Shown: positions 8,656 through 19,364, numbered from the stretch's first letter. The stretch is DNA of 64,000 bases from Pseudomonadota bacterium (GCA_021845505.1 JAJZVU010000004.1:1-64000), one strand, 5' to 3'. Notes: generated by a model not told the origin, from the letters alone. Numbers and translations are program-made.

Positions 8656-8825
8656 TTCACGGCGATTCAACCCATTCGGCGGCGCGCGCCGAAGCACCTC
8701 GGGTTGACGCCGCAAGAGTCGTGCACGGGCATCGCGGCCGGCTGCCGCACCCGCCGCGACGGGTCCGCGGGCTCCTCGCGAGCCTTCCCTCAGTTCCCCA
8801 TGCCGCCCTCGGCGGCCCGCCCATC

Positions 8826-9263
8826 ATGGATCTGCGCAAGCTCAAGACCCTGGTCGACCTGGTTTCCGAGTCCAATATTTCCGAACTGGAAATCACCGAG
8901 GCCGAGGGCAAGGTGCGTATCGTCAAGGCCGCGGCCGCGGTCGTGGCGGCGCCGACCATGCCTGTCTACATGCCCGCTCCAGTGGCGCCGCCCGAGGCCG
9001 CGCCCGCGGTCGCAGCGCCGGCACCCAGCGGCAAGATCATCAAGTCGCCGATGGTCGGCACCTTCTACCGTGCCTCGGCGCCCGGCGCCAAGCCCTTTGT
9101 CGAGGTGGGCGACACGGTCAAGCAGGGGCAGCCGGTGTGCATTGTCGAAGCGATGAAAATCCTCAACGAAATCGAGTCCGAGATCGACGGAGTGGTCCGG
9201 CAGGTGCTGGTCGAGAACGGGCAGCCGGTGGAATACGGGCAGGCCCTGTTCGAACTCGAGTGA
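8826..9263 (+). CDS. accB: Biotin carboxyl carrier protein of acetyl-CoA carboxylase
   Basis: AccB carries the biotin on which AccC forms carboxybiotin, the first step of fatty-acid synthesis. The 145-residue product starts [20 protein letters not shown], has a flexible Ala/Pro linker (about residues 38-68), and ends with the biotinyl domain. The modified lysine is in [11 protein letters not shown]. accC follows after 101 bp on the same strand. Confidence 0.97.
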   Translation: MDLRKLKTLVDLVSESNISELEITEAEGKVRIVKAAAAVVAAPTMPVYMPAPVAPPEAAPAVAAPAPSGKIIKSPMVGTFYRASAPGAKPFVEVGDTVKQGQPVCIVEAMKILNEIESEIDGVVRQVLVENGQPVEYGQALFELE

Positions 9264-9364
9264 ATGCGTTGCGCCTGCGCCGGCCGCTGCGACGGCCGCT
9301 CCCGGGGCGGTGCCCCCGAAAGTTCCCCCTGTAGGCCCAGGCCATCGCCGCGGCCCACCCAGCC

Positions 9365-10714
<1,350 letters not shown>

Positions 10715-10748
10715 GGTCCGGCCGCGCCCTCGCCCTCGCCCTCTCCCC

Positions 10749-10807
<59 letters not shown>

Positions 10808-10822
10808 CCTTCCGTCGACCCG

Positions 10823-11728
10823 ATGCCCTACCGCGAAGTCCTGCTCGGCGCCGGCAACGAGCTGGCGCAGGAATTGTCCGACCGCCTGCTCGAACTCGGT
10901 GCGCTGAGCGTTGCGGTGGAGGACCGCCTGGCCGGCTCAGCGCAGGAAAGCGCGCTGTTCGGTGAACCGGGGATGCCGGCCCCTGCGGCGGCCTGGTCCG
11001 ACAACCTCGTGCGCGCGCTGTTCGCCGACGAGCAGGCGGCCGACGCGGCGCTGCTGCAGCTGCTGGCGTCGGGGGTGCTCGCCGACCTGCGGGGCGTGCG
11101 CCAGCAGGACCTGGCCGAGCAGGACTGGGTGCGCCTGACGCAGTCGCAGTTCCAGCCGCTGTGCATCGGGCAGCGCCTGTGGGTCGTGCCCAGCTGGCAC
11201 CAGCCGCCGCCAGGCCACAGCGGCGCAGTGCTCAGGCTCGACCCCGGGCTGGCCTTCGGTACCGGCACCCACGCGACCACCCAGCTGTGCCTGCGCTGGC
11301 TGGCCGGCCAGCCGGACCTGCGGCCACTGCGGGTACTGGACTACGGCTGCGGCTCGGGAATCCTGGCGCTGGCGGCCACGCTGCTCGGCGCCGCCGAGGT
11401 GGCCGCGGTGGACATCGACCCCGTCGCCGTGCAGGCGGCGCGCGCCAACGCCGATGCCAACGGTCTGCGGCTGGCGCTCTGCTGCCATGTCGACGACCTG
11501 CCGCCCCAGCGCTTCGACCTCGTGCTGGCCAACATCCTGGCGTCGCCGCTGCGGGTGCTGGCGCCGCTGCTGGCCTCGCGCTGCGCGCCCGGCGGCAGGC
11601 TGGTGCTGTCGGGCATCCTGCAGCGCCAGGCGGACGAGCTGATCGAGGCCTATGCGCCCTACGCCACGCTGCGGGTCTGGCAGGAACTCGAAGGCTGGGT
11701 CTGCCTGGAAGGCCGCGTCGGCGATTGA
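10823..11728 (+). CDS. prmA: Ribosomal protein L11 methyltransferase
   Basis: PrmA trimethylates residues of ribosomal protein L11. The 301-residue product has the family N-terminal substrate domain (VEDRLAGSAQESALFGEPG) and a SAM domain with DPGLAFGTGTHATTQLCLRW, VLDYGCGSGILALAA and LVLANILASPL. The accB-accC-prmA order is common in betaproteobacteria. The start has no convincing ribosome-binding site, because the 15 bases after the (GCCT) repeat are pyrimidine-rich. Confidence 0.96.
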   Translation: MPYREVLLGAGNELAQELSDRLLELGALSVAVEDRLAGSAQESALFGEPGMPAPAAAWSDNLVRALFADEQAADAALLQLLASGVLADLRGVRQQDLAEQDWVRLTQSQFQPLCIGQRLWVVPSWHQPPPGHSGAVLRLDPGLAFGTGTHATTQLCLRWLAGQPDLRPLRVLDYGCGSGILALAATLLGAAEVAAVDIDPVAVQAARANADANGLRLALCCHVDDLPPQRFDLVLANILASPLRVLAPLLASRCAPGGRLVLSGILQRQADELIEAYAPYATLRVWQELEGWVCLEGRVGD

Positions 11729-11774
11729 GACCCGGCGGCACGCCGAAATGCCCGACCGACTCGCGGGAGATTCT

Positions 11775-11780
11775 TATACT
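11775..11780 (+). promoter_or_regulatory. -10 element of the DUF3426 gene (leaderless)
   Basis: TATACT ends six bases before ATG 11787, with CGCGCG between and no Shine-Dalgarno site. The gene can therefore be transcribed separately from prmA. Confidence 0.5.
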
Positions 11781-11786
11781 CGCGCG

Positions 11787-13196
11787 ATGACCCTGGCCAC
11801 CCGCTGCCCCCATTGCCATACGGCTTTCCGGCTGGTGCGCGACCACTTGTTGCTCAGTGGCGGGTGGGTGCGCTGCGGCCGCTGCGGCGAACCCTTCGAC
11901 GGCGCCGCGCACCGCTTCGAAGTCGAGGTCGTGGCGCCGCAGGCGGGGGCCGCGGGAGCACCCGTTGCGCAGCCTGCCGGGCCGCTCGCTGCCGACCCGA
12001 CCGCCGGGAACGCGTCGGCGGCACCGGCTTCGCGGTCGTTCTTCGCTCCGGACCCGGCGCCCGCCGCCGACCGGTCGACTGCGCAAGCGCCGACTTCCGA
12101 GGCACCGGCCGTCGAGACGCCGGCCGTCGAGGCACCGACCGTCGAGGCACCGACCGTCGAGGCCCCGGCCGTCGAGGCACCCGCCGTCGAGGCCCCGACC
12201 GTCGAGGCACCGACCGTCGAGGCACCGGCCGTCGAGGCCCCGGCCGTCGAGGCCCCGGCCGTCGAGGCGTCGGCCGTGGAGGCGCCGGCCGCGGAAGCGG
12301 CGGCCTTCGAGATGCCGGCCCTTGAGGCGCCGGCCTTCGACGCGCCGGCTTTCGACGCGCCGGCCTTCGAGGCGCCGGCGTGGGAAGCGCCGGCCGTGGA
12401 ACAGCCGGTGGCGGAAGATCTCGCCGCAGCGCCTGCCGCGGCCGAGCACGAGCAATGGCTCGATGACCTCGGGGCGTTCCACGAACTCGAACTGGTCGAT
12501 GCGGGCCCGGCGGCCGCGGCGCCCGAAGCGTTCGAGCCCGTCGACTCGGCGCAGGCGCCGCCCGCGGCCGAGGACCCCGCCTCGTCCGCGAGTCCGCCGG
12601 CGGATGTCGATGAAGCCGGCCGCGAGCGCATCGAGCCCTCCTTCGAGCCCGCTTTCCTGCGCCAGGCCCGGCGCCGGGAGCGCTGGCAGCGGCCCTGGGC
12701 GCGCGCGCTGCTGGGCGCGCTGGCGGGGCTGTTGGTCGTCGGCGCCGGGGCGCAGGCGGCTTGGATCTGGCGCGACGGCCTGGCCGCCCGCTGGCCGGCG
12801 CTGCGGCCGGCGCTGTCGCGCCTTTGCGCGCTCGGCGGCTGCACCCTGATGCCGCCGCGGCGTCCGCAGGACCTGGTGATCGACGGCTCGTCGATGGCGC
12901 CCGGCGCGGACTCGACCCTGCAGCTCAGCGTGTCGCTGCGCAACCGTGGAGATACCCCGGTGGCCTACCCCTGGCTGCAGCTCAGCCTGGGCGGCGGCGA
13001 CGGCAGCGGCAGGGTGCTGGTGCGCAAGGCCATCGCGCCGGACGACTACCTGCGCGCGCTCGGCTTGCGCGGGCCGGCGGTGGACGCACGGCTGAGCCAG
13101 GGGCTGCCGGCGCACGCGCGGGTGCACCTGCATCTGCAGTTCGGGCTACGCGGCCACACCCCGGGCTCGTATACCGTCGCGCTGTTCTATCGCTGA
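11787..13196 (+). CDS. Zinc-ribbon / DUF3426 membrane protein with pentapeptide repeats
   Basis: The 469-residue product starts MTLATRCPHCHTAFRLVRD. CPHC (7-10) and CGRC (30-33) form an MJ0042-type zinc ribbon. Residues 102-207 are a run of AVEAP/TVEAP pentapeptides. An acidic linker, one membrane helix (about 304-326, LLGALAGLLVVGAGAQAAWIW) and a C-terminal DUF3426 domain (about 345-469) follow. The ribbon should be cytoplasmic and DUF3426 periplasmic. Family function is unknown. Most homologues are shorter because they lack the repeat. The gene ends 11 bp from convergent nagZ. Confidence 0.85.
   Translation: MTLATRCPHCHTAFRLVRDHLLLSGGWVRCGRCGEPFDGAAHRFEVEVVAPQAGAAGAPVAQPAGPLAADPTAGNASAAPASRSFFAPDPAPAADRSTAQAPTSEAPAVETPAVEAPTVEAPTVEAPAVEAPAVEAPTVEAPTVEAPAVEAPAVEAPAVEASAVEAPAAEAAAFEMPALEAPAFDAPAFDAPAFEAPAWEAPAVEQPVAEDLAAAPAAAEHEQWLDDLGAFHELELVDAGPAAAAPEAFEPVDSAQAPPAAEDPASSASPPADVDEAGRERIEPSFEPAFLRQARRRERWQRPWARALLGALAGLLVVGAGAQAAWIWRDGLAARWPALRPALSRLCALGGCTLMPPRRPQDLVIDGSSMAPGADSTLQLSVSLRNRGDTPVAYPWLQLSLGGGDGSGRVLVRKAIAPDDYLRALGLRGPAVDARLSQGLPAHARVHLHLQFGLRGHTPGSYTVALFYR
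12090..12407 (+). repeat. 15-bp coding repeats (AVEAP units) in the DUF3426 gene
   Basis: About 21 pentapeptide units, each 15 bp (consensus CCGGCCGTCGAGGCA), follow one another. The middle ones are nearly identical in DNA (CCGACCGTCGAGGCA recurs), while later units drift to AFDAP and AFEAP. Length changes would keep the frame and alter only the linker between zinc ribbon and membrane helix. Confidence 0.9.
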
Positions 13197-13207
13197 GCGC
13201 CGCCCGC

Positions 13208-14272
13208 TCAGGCCAGCCTGGCCAGGTCGTCGAGCGCGCCGATGTAGCCGGGGTCGCGCATCAGTTCATCCCAGACCCACGGCGGCTGGCTCGCCAGCAG
13301 CGCGGCGCGGCGCGCGCCCGCCTGCGCATCGGGGCACCACTCGCCGTTCTGCCTCGCCAGGCGCAGGTCGTCGAGGATGGCGTCCAGCGCAGCCCCGTGG
13401 TCGATCTGCGCCAGGTTGCATACCAGCGCGAGATCGCAGCCGGCCCGCAGCGCCATGCGCACCGCCTGCGAACCGGTCCCCGCGGCCTCCAGCGCGCCCT
13501 GCATGCTCAGGTCGTCGCTGATGATCGCGCCCGCGAAGCCCAGCTGCTCGCGCAAGACCTGGCGCAACCAGCGCTCGCTGAATCCGGCCGCGAGCGCGTC
13601 GACCCGGGGGTACACGACGTGGGCCGGCATCACCGCGCGCGCCGTGTGGCGCAGCCAGCCGTACACGGAGGCATCGGCGCGCAGGATCTGCCGCAGCCCG
13701 CGGGTGTCGCGCGGCAACGCCAGGTGCGAGTCGGCCTGCACCCAGCCGTGGCCGGGGAAATGCTTCAGGCAATGCGCGAGGCCGCAGGCCTGCATGCCCA
13801 GCATCAATGACTGCGCCAGCAACGCGACCACGCGCGGATCGGCGTGCAGCGCGCGATCGCCGATCACCTGCGAACGCCCCCAGTCGAGGTCGACCACCGG
13901 GGTGAAGCTGAGATCGATGCCGCAGGCCCGCAGCTCGGCGGCGAGCACCCGTCCGACCGCGCCCGCCAGTTGCACCGCGGCCATCGGATCGCGCATCCAC
14001 AGCCTGCCCAGCGAGGCCATCGGCGGCAGCGCGGTGAATCCGTCGCTGCGAAAGCGCTGCACCCGCCCGCCCTCGTGGTCGACCATGATCAGCAGGTCGG
14101 CGCGCACTGCGCGCATCTGCGCGACCAGCGCCACCAGCTGTCGGCGCGACTCCCAGTTGCGGGCGAACAGGATCACTCCGCCGACCAGCGGATCGCGCAG
14201 GCGGCGCCTCTCCCGCGCGGTCAGCTCGAGGCCGGCAATGTCGATCAGCAGCGGTGAATCCGGTGGGGTCAT
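13208..14272 (-). CDS. nagZ: Beta-N-acetylhexosaminidase, glycoside hydrolase family 3
   Basis: NagZ removes GlcNAc from anhydro-muropeptides in cytoplasmic cell-wall recycling, upstream of Mpl in the same pathway. The 354-residue product has SPLLIDIAGLELT near the start, IMVDHEGGRVQRFR, the NagZ signature CLKHFPGHGWVQADSHLALP with the catalytic His/Asp loop, and the nucleophile region IISDDLSMQGALE. ATG 14272 matches the family start; the frame stays open to 14383 without homology. It is the last gene of the lepA-to-nagZ minus-strand block. Confidence 0.95.
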   Translation of the reverse strand: MTPPDSPLLIDIAGLELTARERRRLRDPLVGGVILFARNWESRRQLVALVAQMRAVRADLLIMVDHEGGRVQRFRSDGFTALPPMASLGRLWMRDPMAAVQLAGAVGRVLAAELRACGIDLSFTPVVDLDWGRSQVIGDRALHADPRVVALLAQSLMLGMQACGLAHCLKHFPGHGWVQADSHLALPRDTRGLRQILRADASVYGWLRHTARAVMPAHVVYPRVDALAAGFSERWLRQVLREQLGFAGAIISDDLSMQGALEAAGTGSQAVRMALRAGCDLALVCNLAQIDHGAALDAILDDLRLARQNGEWCPDAQAGARRAALLASQPPWVWDELMRDPGYIGALDDLARLA

Positions 14273-14312
14273 CGGGGTGGGCACCTGGGTTGCGGGCCGG
14301 CACGAGGCGGCC

Positions 14313-14729
14313 TCAGGGGGCGTCCGGCGGCGCGGCTTCGGCCAGCGCGAAGGCCACCGCCGTATGCACTTCGTCGCTGACACTGACGTGCAGGCGCAGG
14401 CCGCGCTGGGTGCACCAGGCCGCCAGCGCGCCGTGCAGGTGGACCTGCGGCCTGCCGTCGGCCGCGTTGAGGATTTCGCAGGCCTGCCAGGTCATCGGCA
14501 GGCGCAAGCCCAGGCCGAGCGCCTTGGACAAGGCCTCCTTGGCGGCGAAACGGGTTCCCAGGTAGGCGATCGCCCGCTGTTCGCAACGCGCGCGCCGCGA
14601 CTCGAACACCGCCAGCTCGCGCTCGCCGAGCACCCGGCGCGCAAAGCGCGCGCCGTGGCGCTGCCAGACCTGCTCGATGCGGCGCAGGTCGCAGACGTCG
14701 GTGCCCACGCCATGCAGCGCGCCGCTCAC
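14313..14729 (-). CDS. acpS: Holo-[acyl-carrier-protein] synthase
   Basis: AcpS transfers 4'-phosphopantetheine from CoA to the serine of AcpP, encoded 10 kb away. The 138-residue product has GVGTDVCDLRRIEQV near the N-terminus and RFAAKEALSKALG, the two metal/CoA-binding motifs of the family. The start is GTG 14729, which overlaps the pdxJ stop in the sequence GTGA, indicating translational coupling. Confidence 0.94.
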   Translation of the reverse strand: MSGALHGVGTDVCDLRRIEQVWQRHGARFARRVLGERELAVFESRRARCEQRAIAYLGTRFAAKEALSKALGLGLRLPMTWQACEILNAADGRPQVHLHGALAAWCTQRGLRLHVSVSDEVHTAVAFALAEAAPPDAP

Positions 14730-15499
14730 GGCCGCTGCCCCGCGGCGCGCTCGATGCACGCCTTGTAGTCGCGCACCGCCTGTTCCATGCCGACGAACAG
14801 CGCGTGACCGACCAGCGCGTGGCCGATGTGCAGCTCGTCGATCGCGGGCATCGCGGCCAGCGCCGCGGTGCTGCGCAGGTTCAGCCCATGGCCGGCGTGG
14901 GTCCGCATGCCGGCGGCGCGCGCCTGCTCGATGCCTGCTCGCAGGCGCTGCAGGTGGCGCTGCGCCAGCGCGTCGTCGCCGGCGTCGACGGCGTTGGCAT
15001 AGGCCCCTGTATGCAATTCGACGCAAGGCGCGCCGCTGGCCGCGGCGGCGTCGATCTGCGCGGGCTCGGCCTCGATGAACAACGAAACCCTGCAACCCGC
15101 GTCGGCCAGGCGGGCGCAGCCGTCGCGCACCCGCTCGAACTGGCCGCGCACGTCCAGGCCACCCTCGGTGGTCACTTCCTGCCGGCGCTCGGGAACCAGG
15201 CACACCATCTGCGGCCGCGTGCGCTCGATGATGTCGAGCATCTCGGCGGTCAGCGCTGCCTCGAAGTTCAACGGCACCTGCACCTGTTCGCGCAGTCCCA
15301 GCACGTCGGCGTCGCGGATGTGGCGGCGATCCTCCCGCAGGTGGAAGGTGATGATGTCGGCACCGCCGCGCAGCGCATGCAGCGCCGCCTGCACCGGGTC
15401 GGGGAAGTCGCCGCCGCGGGCGTTGCGCAGGGTCGCCACATGGTCGACGTTCACCCCCAGCAGGGGGCCGCGCGGCGCGGGTTCGACAAGGGGGTTCAT
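14726..15499 (-). CDS. pdxJ: Pyridoxine 5'-phosphate synthase
   Basis: PdxJ condenses 1-deoxyxylulose-5-phosphate with 3-amino-2-oxopropyl phosphate to form pyridoxine phosphate. The 257-residue TIM-barrel product has LLGVNVDHVATLRNARGG, ITFHLREDRRHI, VPLNFEAALTAEM, CLVPERRQEVTTEGGLDV and HAGHGLN. It overlaps recO by ATGA at its start and acpS by GTGA at its end. Confidence 0.97.
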   Translation of the reverse strand: MNPLVEPAPRGPLLGVNVDHVATLRNARGGDFPDPVQAALHALRGGADIITFHLREDRRHIRDADVLGLREQVQVPLNFEAALTAEMLDIIERTRPQMVCLVPERRQEVTTEGGLDVRGQFERVRDGCARLADAGCRVSLFIEAEPAQIDAAAASGAPCVELHTGAYANAVDAGDDALAQRHLQRLRAGIEQARAAGMRTHAGHGLNLRSTAALAAMPAIDELHIGHALVGHALFVGMEQAVRDYKACIERAAGQRP

Positions 15500-16260
15500 A
15501 GCTGGTGCAGATCGATCAGCAACTGGCGCGTGCGCAGCGGCCGCGACCCCAGATGATAGCCAAGCAGGTCGCGCATCAGCGTCTTGGCGGTGCGCAGCGC
15601 CCCCGGATGCTCCCAGCGGCCGGCGGCGATGGCCAGCAACTGCGAGCCGGGGATCGCCAGCGCGGGGTCGGCATCGCCGAGCTCGAGCACGCCGTGCTGT
15701 GCGTCGACCTGGTAGGCGCCTTCCGCGCGCAGCGGCTGGTCGCTGCTGCTGAGCACGTCCAGCGGCGGCAGATGCCCGAGCTGGCGCAGCAACTCCATCT
15801 CGAAGCCGCGCAGCAGCGGCTCGACCTGCTGCGCGCTGGCGTGGGCGCTGTCGCCCAGGCGAACCAGCGCGGCGTGGTAGGCGTCGAACAGCTCCTCGTG
15901 CGGATCCTCGCGCGGCAGCAGCCGCAGCAGCAGTTCGTTGAAGTAGAAGCCGCACAGCAGGCCGAGCCCGACCAGAGGCGCCACGCCGCCGCTCCACTCG
16001 GCCCGCGTCAGGGTGCGCACCTCGCCGCGACCGCTCCAGCCGGCGCGGAAGGGCGCGAACCCGAGCAGCACGGTGCGCAGCGGGGAATGCGGGCGCTTGG
16101 CCCCCTTGGCGACCAATGCCAGCCGCCCATGGTGGCGGCTGAACACATCGAGGATCAGGCTGGTTTCGCGCCAGGCATGGGAATGCAGCACATAGGCCGG
16201 CTGGTCGTGGGCCCGTTCGATGCGCGCAGATGCGCTGCCGCGGCGCTTCGGATGTTCCAC
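15496..16260 (-). CDS. recO: DNA repair protein RecO
   Basis: RecO works with RecF and RecR to load RecA on SSB-coated DNA. The 254-residue product has an N-terminal OB fold (PAYVLHSHAWRETSLILDVF, then GRLALVAKGAKRP) and the family's helical C-terminus (FEMELLRQLGHLPPLDV). I placed the start at GTG 16260, which shares its G with the TAG stop of era, about 22 residues before the conserved region. A shorter start is possible. Confidence 0.92.
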   Translation of the reverse strand: MEHPKRRGSASARIERAHDQPAYVLHSHAWRETSLILDVFSRHHGRLALVAKGAKRPHSPLRTVLLGFAPFRAGWSGRGEVRTLTRAEWSGGVAPLVGLGLLCGFYFNELLLRLLPREDPHEELFDAYHAALVRLGDSAHASAQQVEPLLRGFEMELLRQLGHLPPLDVLSSSDQPLRAEGAYQVDAQHGVLELGDADPALAIPGSQLLAIAAGRWEHPGALRTAKTLMRDLLGYHLGSRPLRTRQLLIDLHQL

Positions 16261-17288
16261 TAATCGTCGTATCCGTAGGCGCGCAGCGCCGCCTGGTCGT
16301 CGGCCCAGCCCGAACGGGTCTTCACCCAGAGCTCGAGAAACACCGGCGCGTCGTAGAGCTTTTGCATGTCCTGCCGGGCTTCGCTGCCGATGCGCCGGAT
16401 GAGCGCTCCGCCGCTGCCGATCACCATCGCCTTGTGGCTGTCGCGCTCGACCACGATGCTGGCGGCGATCCGCCGCAGCTGGCCTTCCTGCTCGAAGCGA
16501 TCGATGATGACCGTGCTGCCGTAGGGAAGCTCGTCGCCGGTCAGGCGAAACAATTTCTCGCGCAGGATTTCCGACGCCAGGAAGCGCTCGCTGCGGTCGG
16601 TCAGCGCATCGGGGTCGAAACCCCAGGGTCCCTCGGGCAGGTAGCCGGCGACCAGATCCAGCAGGCGCCTGGCATCGGCGTGGCGCCGGGCCGACAGCGG
16701 GACGATCTCGGCCAACCGGCGGTCCTTGCCGCGCTCGGCCAGCCACGGCAGCAGCCTCTCGCGGCCGCGGATGCGGTCGAGCTTGTTGGCCACCAGGATC
16801 ACCGGCCGCCCGGGCGGCAGCAGCTCCCCGACGCGCTCGTCGGCCACGCCCCAGACGCCGGCCTCGACCACCCACAGCACCAGGTCGACCTCGGCCAGCG
16901 CGCTGCGCACGCTGCGGTTCATCGCCCGGTGCAGGCCGCGCGCATGGCGCAGCTGGAAACCCGGGGTGTCGACAAAGGCGAACTGCACCGGACCCTCGGT
17001 GCGCACGCCGAGCAGGCGATGGCGGGTGGTCTGCGCCTTGTCCGACGTGATGCTGATCTTCTGACCGACCAGGGAGTTGAGCAGCGTGGACTTGCCGACG
17101 TTGGGCCGCCCCACGATCGCCACGGTACCGAAGCGCCGGGGCCCGGGCTGTTCGTGCGCCTGTTCCTGCACCTGTTCCTGCACCTGTTCCTGCACCTGTT
17201 CCTGCACCTGTTCCTGCACCTGTTCCTGCACCTGTTGCTGCGCCTGTTGCTGCGGCCGGGGCCCTGGCTGGTCGGGCTGGTGCGTCAT
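16260..17288 (-). CDS. era: GTPase Era with a repetitive N-terminal extension
   Basis: Era binds 16S rRNA and assists 30S maturation. The 342-residue product has G1 [17 protein letters not shown]3 DTPG, G4 NKLD and a C-terminal KH domain ([20 protein letters not shown]). Canonical Era is about 300 residues and begins just before [14 protein letters not shown]. Here about 50 Gln-rich residues precede it, including a run of QVQE tetrapeptides. ATG 17288 has GGAGG upstream and overlaps the rnc stop (ATGA), so the extension is very probably translated, although in-frame GTG codons within the repeat are conceivable internal starts. Confidence 0.95.
   Translation of the reverse strand: MTHQPDQPGPRPQQQAQQQVQEQVQEQVQEQVQEQVQEQVQEQAHEQPGPRRFGTVAIVGRPNVGKSTLLNSLVGQKISITSDKAQTTRHRLLGVRTEGPVQFAFVDTPGFQLRHARGLHRAMNRSVRSALAEVDLVLWVVEAGVWGVADERVGELLPPGRPVILVANKLDRIRGRERLLPWLAERGKDRRLAEIVPLSARRHADARRLLDLVAGYLPEGPWGFDPDALTDRSERFLASEILREKLFRLTGDELPYGSTVIIDRFEQEGQLRRIAASIVVERDSHKAMVIGSGGALIRRIGSEARQDMQKLYDAPVFLELWVKTRSGWADDQAALRAYGYDD
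17159..17254 (-). repeat. 12-bp tandem repeat encoding QVQE units in Era
   Basis: Six perfect copies of a 12-bp unit (CCTGTTCCTGCA on the plus strand, 17159-17230) are followed by two variants (17231-17254). Each unit encodes Gln-Val-Gln-Glu in Era. The unit is a multiple of three, so expansion or contraction keeps the frame. Confidence 0.95.
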
Positions 17289-17983
17289 GGTCGTGCCTCC
17301 TGCGACCCGGACTCGCGCTGTTCGAGCAACGGGATCACCGACTGCGCGGCCTGCTGTTCGGCAGCCCGCCTGCTCGATCCCTGGCCGCTGGCGCGCAGCC
17401 CGAGATCGGGGACTTCGCATTCGACGACAAAGCACTGGGCATGCTGGGGGCCGCTGGTCTGCAGCACGCGGTAGCTGGGCAAGCGCAGTCCGCTGCCTTG
17501 CAGCATTTCCTGCAACACGGTCTTCGCATCCTTGGCGCTGGCGCGCAAGTCGAGGTCGCGCAGCCGCTGGCCGTACAGCCGTTGCACCAGCGCCGAGGCG
17601 GCCTCGATTCCGCCGTCCAGGTAGACCGCGCCGACCAGGGCCTCGAGCGCATCGGCGAGGATCGAGCGCCGCCGCCTTCCGCCACTGCGCTGCTCGCCCT
17701 GCCCGAGTTGCAGTTGCCGCCCCAGGTCGAGTTCGAGCGCCAGCTCGGCCAGGGTGCTTTCGCGCACCAGCGCCGCGCGGGCATACGACAGCCGTCCCTC
17801 GTCGGCTTCGTCCACCGCGTACAGCGCCTGCGCGACGACCAGGTTGAGCACGGCGTCGCCCAGGAATTCCAGGCGTTCGTTGTTGTCCGCGCCGTGGCTG
17901 CGGTGGGTCAGCGCCCGCTGCAGCAGCAGCGGATCGCGGAACACATGGCCCAGGCGAGCCTGCAGGTCATCGGGCGGGTTCAC
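17285..17983 (-). CDS. rnc: Ribonuclease III
   Basis: RNase III cleaves double-stranded RNA in rRNA and mRNA processing. The 232-residue product has the signature [17 protein letters not shown], the second active-site region [19 protein letters not shown], and a C-terminal double-stranded RNA-binding domain ([18 protein letters not shown] to RRAAEQQAA). I chose GTG 17983, preceded by GGAG at seven bases. A GTG at 18049 would add 22 residues without a ribosome-binding site. It overlaps era by ATGA. Confidence 0.94.
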   Translation of the reverse strand: MNPPDDLQARLGHVFRDPLLLQRALTHRSHGADNNERLEFLGDAVLNLVVAQALYAVDEADEGRLSYARAALVRESTLAELALELDLGRQLQLGQGEQRSGGRRRRSILADALEALVGAVYLDGGIEAASALVQRLYGQRLRDLDLRASAKDAKTVLQEMLQGSGLRLPSYRVLQTSGPQHAQCFVVECEVPDLGLRASGQGSSRRAAEQQAAQSVIPLLEQRESGSQEARP

Positions 17984-18053
17984 TTCGGCGCTCCGGCCAG
18001 CCCGCGCTGCCGGGGCGCCGCCTGGCTGCGCGGCGCGCGGCAGCGGCACGCGA

Positions 18054-18404
18054 TCAACGCGATTTCCCGGCGAATTTGAGCAGCAGGTAGGCAGGGCCGA
18101 TCAGGTGGATTTCCTTCTGATAGGCGTAGGCAACGACGACATTGCCGTCGACCTTGGTGATCTGCAGGTTCTTGCCCGAGATCGAGCTGATGTAGTCGAC
18201 CTCGGCCATCTTGTCGAACTTGGTGCGGATGTCGCCGACCGTCGGGCCCGCCCGCGCCGCGACGTCCACCGCATGCTGGATGGATACCGATTCCTGCCAG
18301 GCCGGCACCACCTGCATGCCGATGACCACGAGGATGGCGATCAGCGCGCCCCAGAACAGCAGGCCGATCAGGGTGATGCCACGTTGACGTTGCACATGGC
18401 TCAT
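18054..18404 (-). CDS. DUF4845 membrane protein
   Basis: This 116-residue protein sits between lepB and rnc, the usual betaproteobacterial place for DUF4845. After a short basic N-terminus (MSHVQRQRG) there is one membrane helix, ITLIGLLFWGALIAILVVIG, followed by a small extracytoplasmic domain (VDYISSISGKNLQITKVDG). The N-terminus resembles a prepilin leader but lacks the conserved Glu at position +5. The function of the family is not known; co-transcription with signal peptidase is noted. Confidence 0.85.
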   Translation of the reverse strand: MSHVQRQRGITLIGLLFWGALIAILVVIGMQVVPAWQESVSIQHAVDVAARAGPTVGDIRTKFDKMAEVDYISSISGKNLQITKVDGNVVVAYAYQKEIHLIGPAYLLLKFAGKSR

Positions 18405-18443
18405 AGCGGAAACCTCGTGCGGATTTTCAACAACCTGCCGGTA

Positions 18444-19364
18444 TCAGTGAATCGGCCCGATGTACTTCAGGCCCCCGAAATTCATCCAGACGAAAAACGC
18501 CTTGCCTGTGATGTTGCGCCGCGGCACGAAGCCCCAGTAGCGCGAATCCAGCGAATCGTCCCGATTATCCCCCATGACAAAGTACATCTTCGGCGGCACT
18601 TTGCAGACGAAACCCTGCGCATCATAGTGACATGCATCGCGATGCGGGAAGTCGTCCGGGCTGCGCAACAGGTACGGCGGCGCCTGGGGATCGATCAGGA
18701 TGCGGTGCCGCACTCCGTCCAGGTCTTCCGTGTACTGCCGGTACACCTGCATCGACGACGGGTCGAACCACTGTCCGTCCGGCTTTTCCGGGACGGCCTT
18801 GCCGTTGATCACCAGTTGCTTGTTCTGATAGGACACGGTGTCGCCGGGAATTCCCACGATGCGCTTAATGTAGTCGATCGAAGGATCCTTCGGCAGGCGG
18901 AACACGATGACGTCGCCGCGCCGCGGCAGTTCTCCCGGAGTCAGCCGCTGATGGGCCAGCGGAAGGCGCAGGCCGTAGAGGAACTTGTTGACCAGGATCA
19001 GGTCGCCGGGGACCAGCGTCGGCTCCATCGAGCCGGAAGGAATCTTGAAGGGCTCGGCGATGAAGGAGCGCAGCAGGAAGACGAAGGCGATCACCGGGAA
19101 CAACCCCGCGGTCCATTCGAGCCACCACGGCTGGCGCAGCAGGCGCTCGCGCGTGGCGGCGATGCTGGAGTCGCTCAGCGTGGCATCGGGAGTGATTCGC
19201 TGGCGCTCCAGTTCGTCGCGCCGGCTGCGAAGCGCGGCAGCGGCCGACTCGGCGGCGGCGCGCCGCCGGCGCAGGAAGTGCAGTTTCTCGGCGATCCAGA
19301 ACAAGCCGGTGACCACCAGCAGGACGAACAGCAACAGGGTGAAATTGACAGCCGGTTGTTCCAT
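18444..19364 (-). CDS. lepB: Signal peptidase I
   Basis: LepB cleaves signal peptides of exported proteins at the outer face of the inner membrane. The 306-residue product has two N-terminal membrane helices (about residues 8-24 and 84-103), the catalytic Ser112 in IPSGSMEPTL, catalytic Lys167 in DYIKRIVGIPGD, and the box E motif MGDNRDDSLDSRYWG. It is 65 bp downstream of lepA on the same strand. Confidence 0.97.
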   Translation of the reverse strand: MEQPAVNFTLLLFVLLVVTGLFWIAEKLHFLRRRRAAAESAAAALRSRRDELERQRITPDATLSDSSIAATRERLLRQPWWLEWTAGLFPVIAFVFLLRSFIAEPFKIPSGSMEPTLVPGDLILVNKFLYGLRLPLAHQRLTPGELPRRGDVIVFRLPKDPSIDYIKRIVGIPGDTVSYQNKQLVINGKAVPEKPDGQWFDPSSMQVYRQYTEDLDGVRHRILIDPQAPPYLLRSPDDFPHRDACHYDAQGFVCKVPPKMYFVMGDNRDDSLDSRYWGFVPRRNITGKAFFVWMNFGGLKYIGPIH

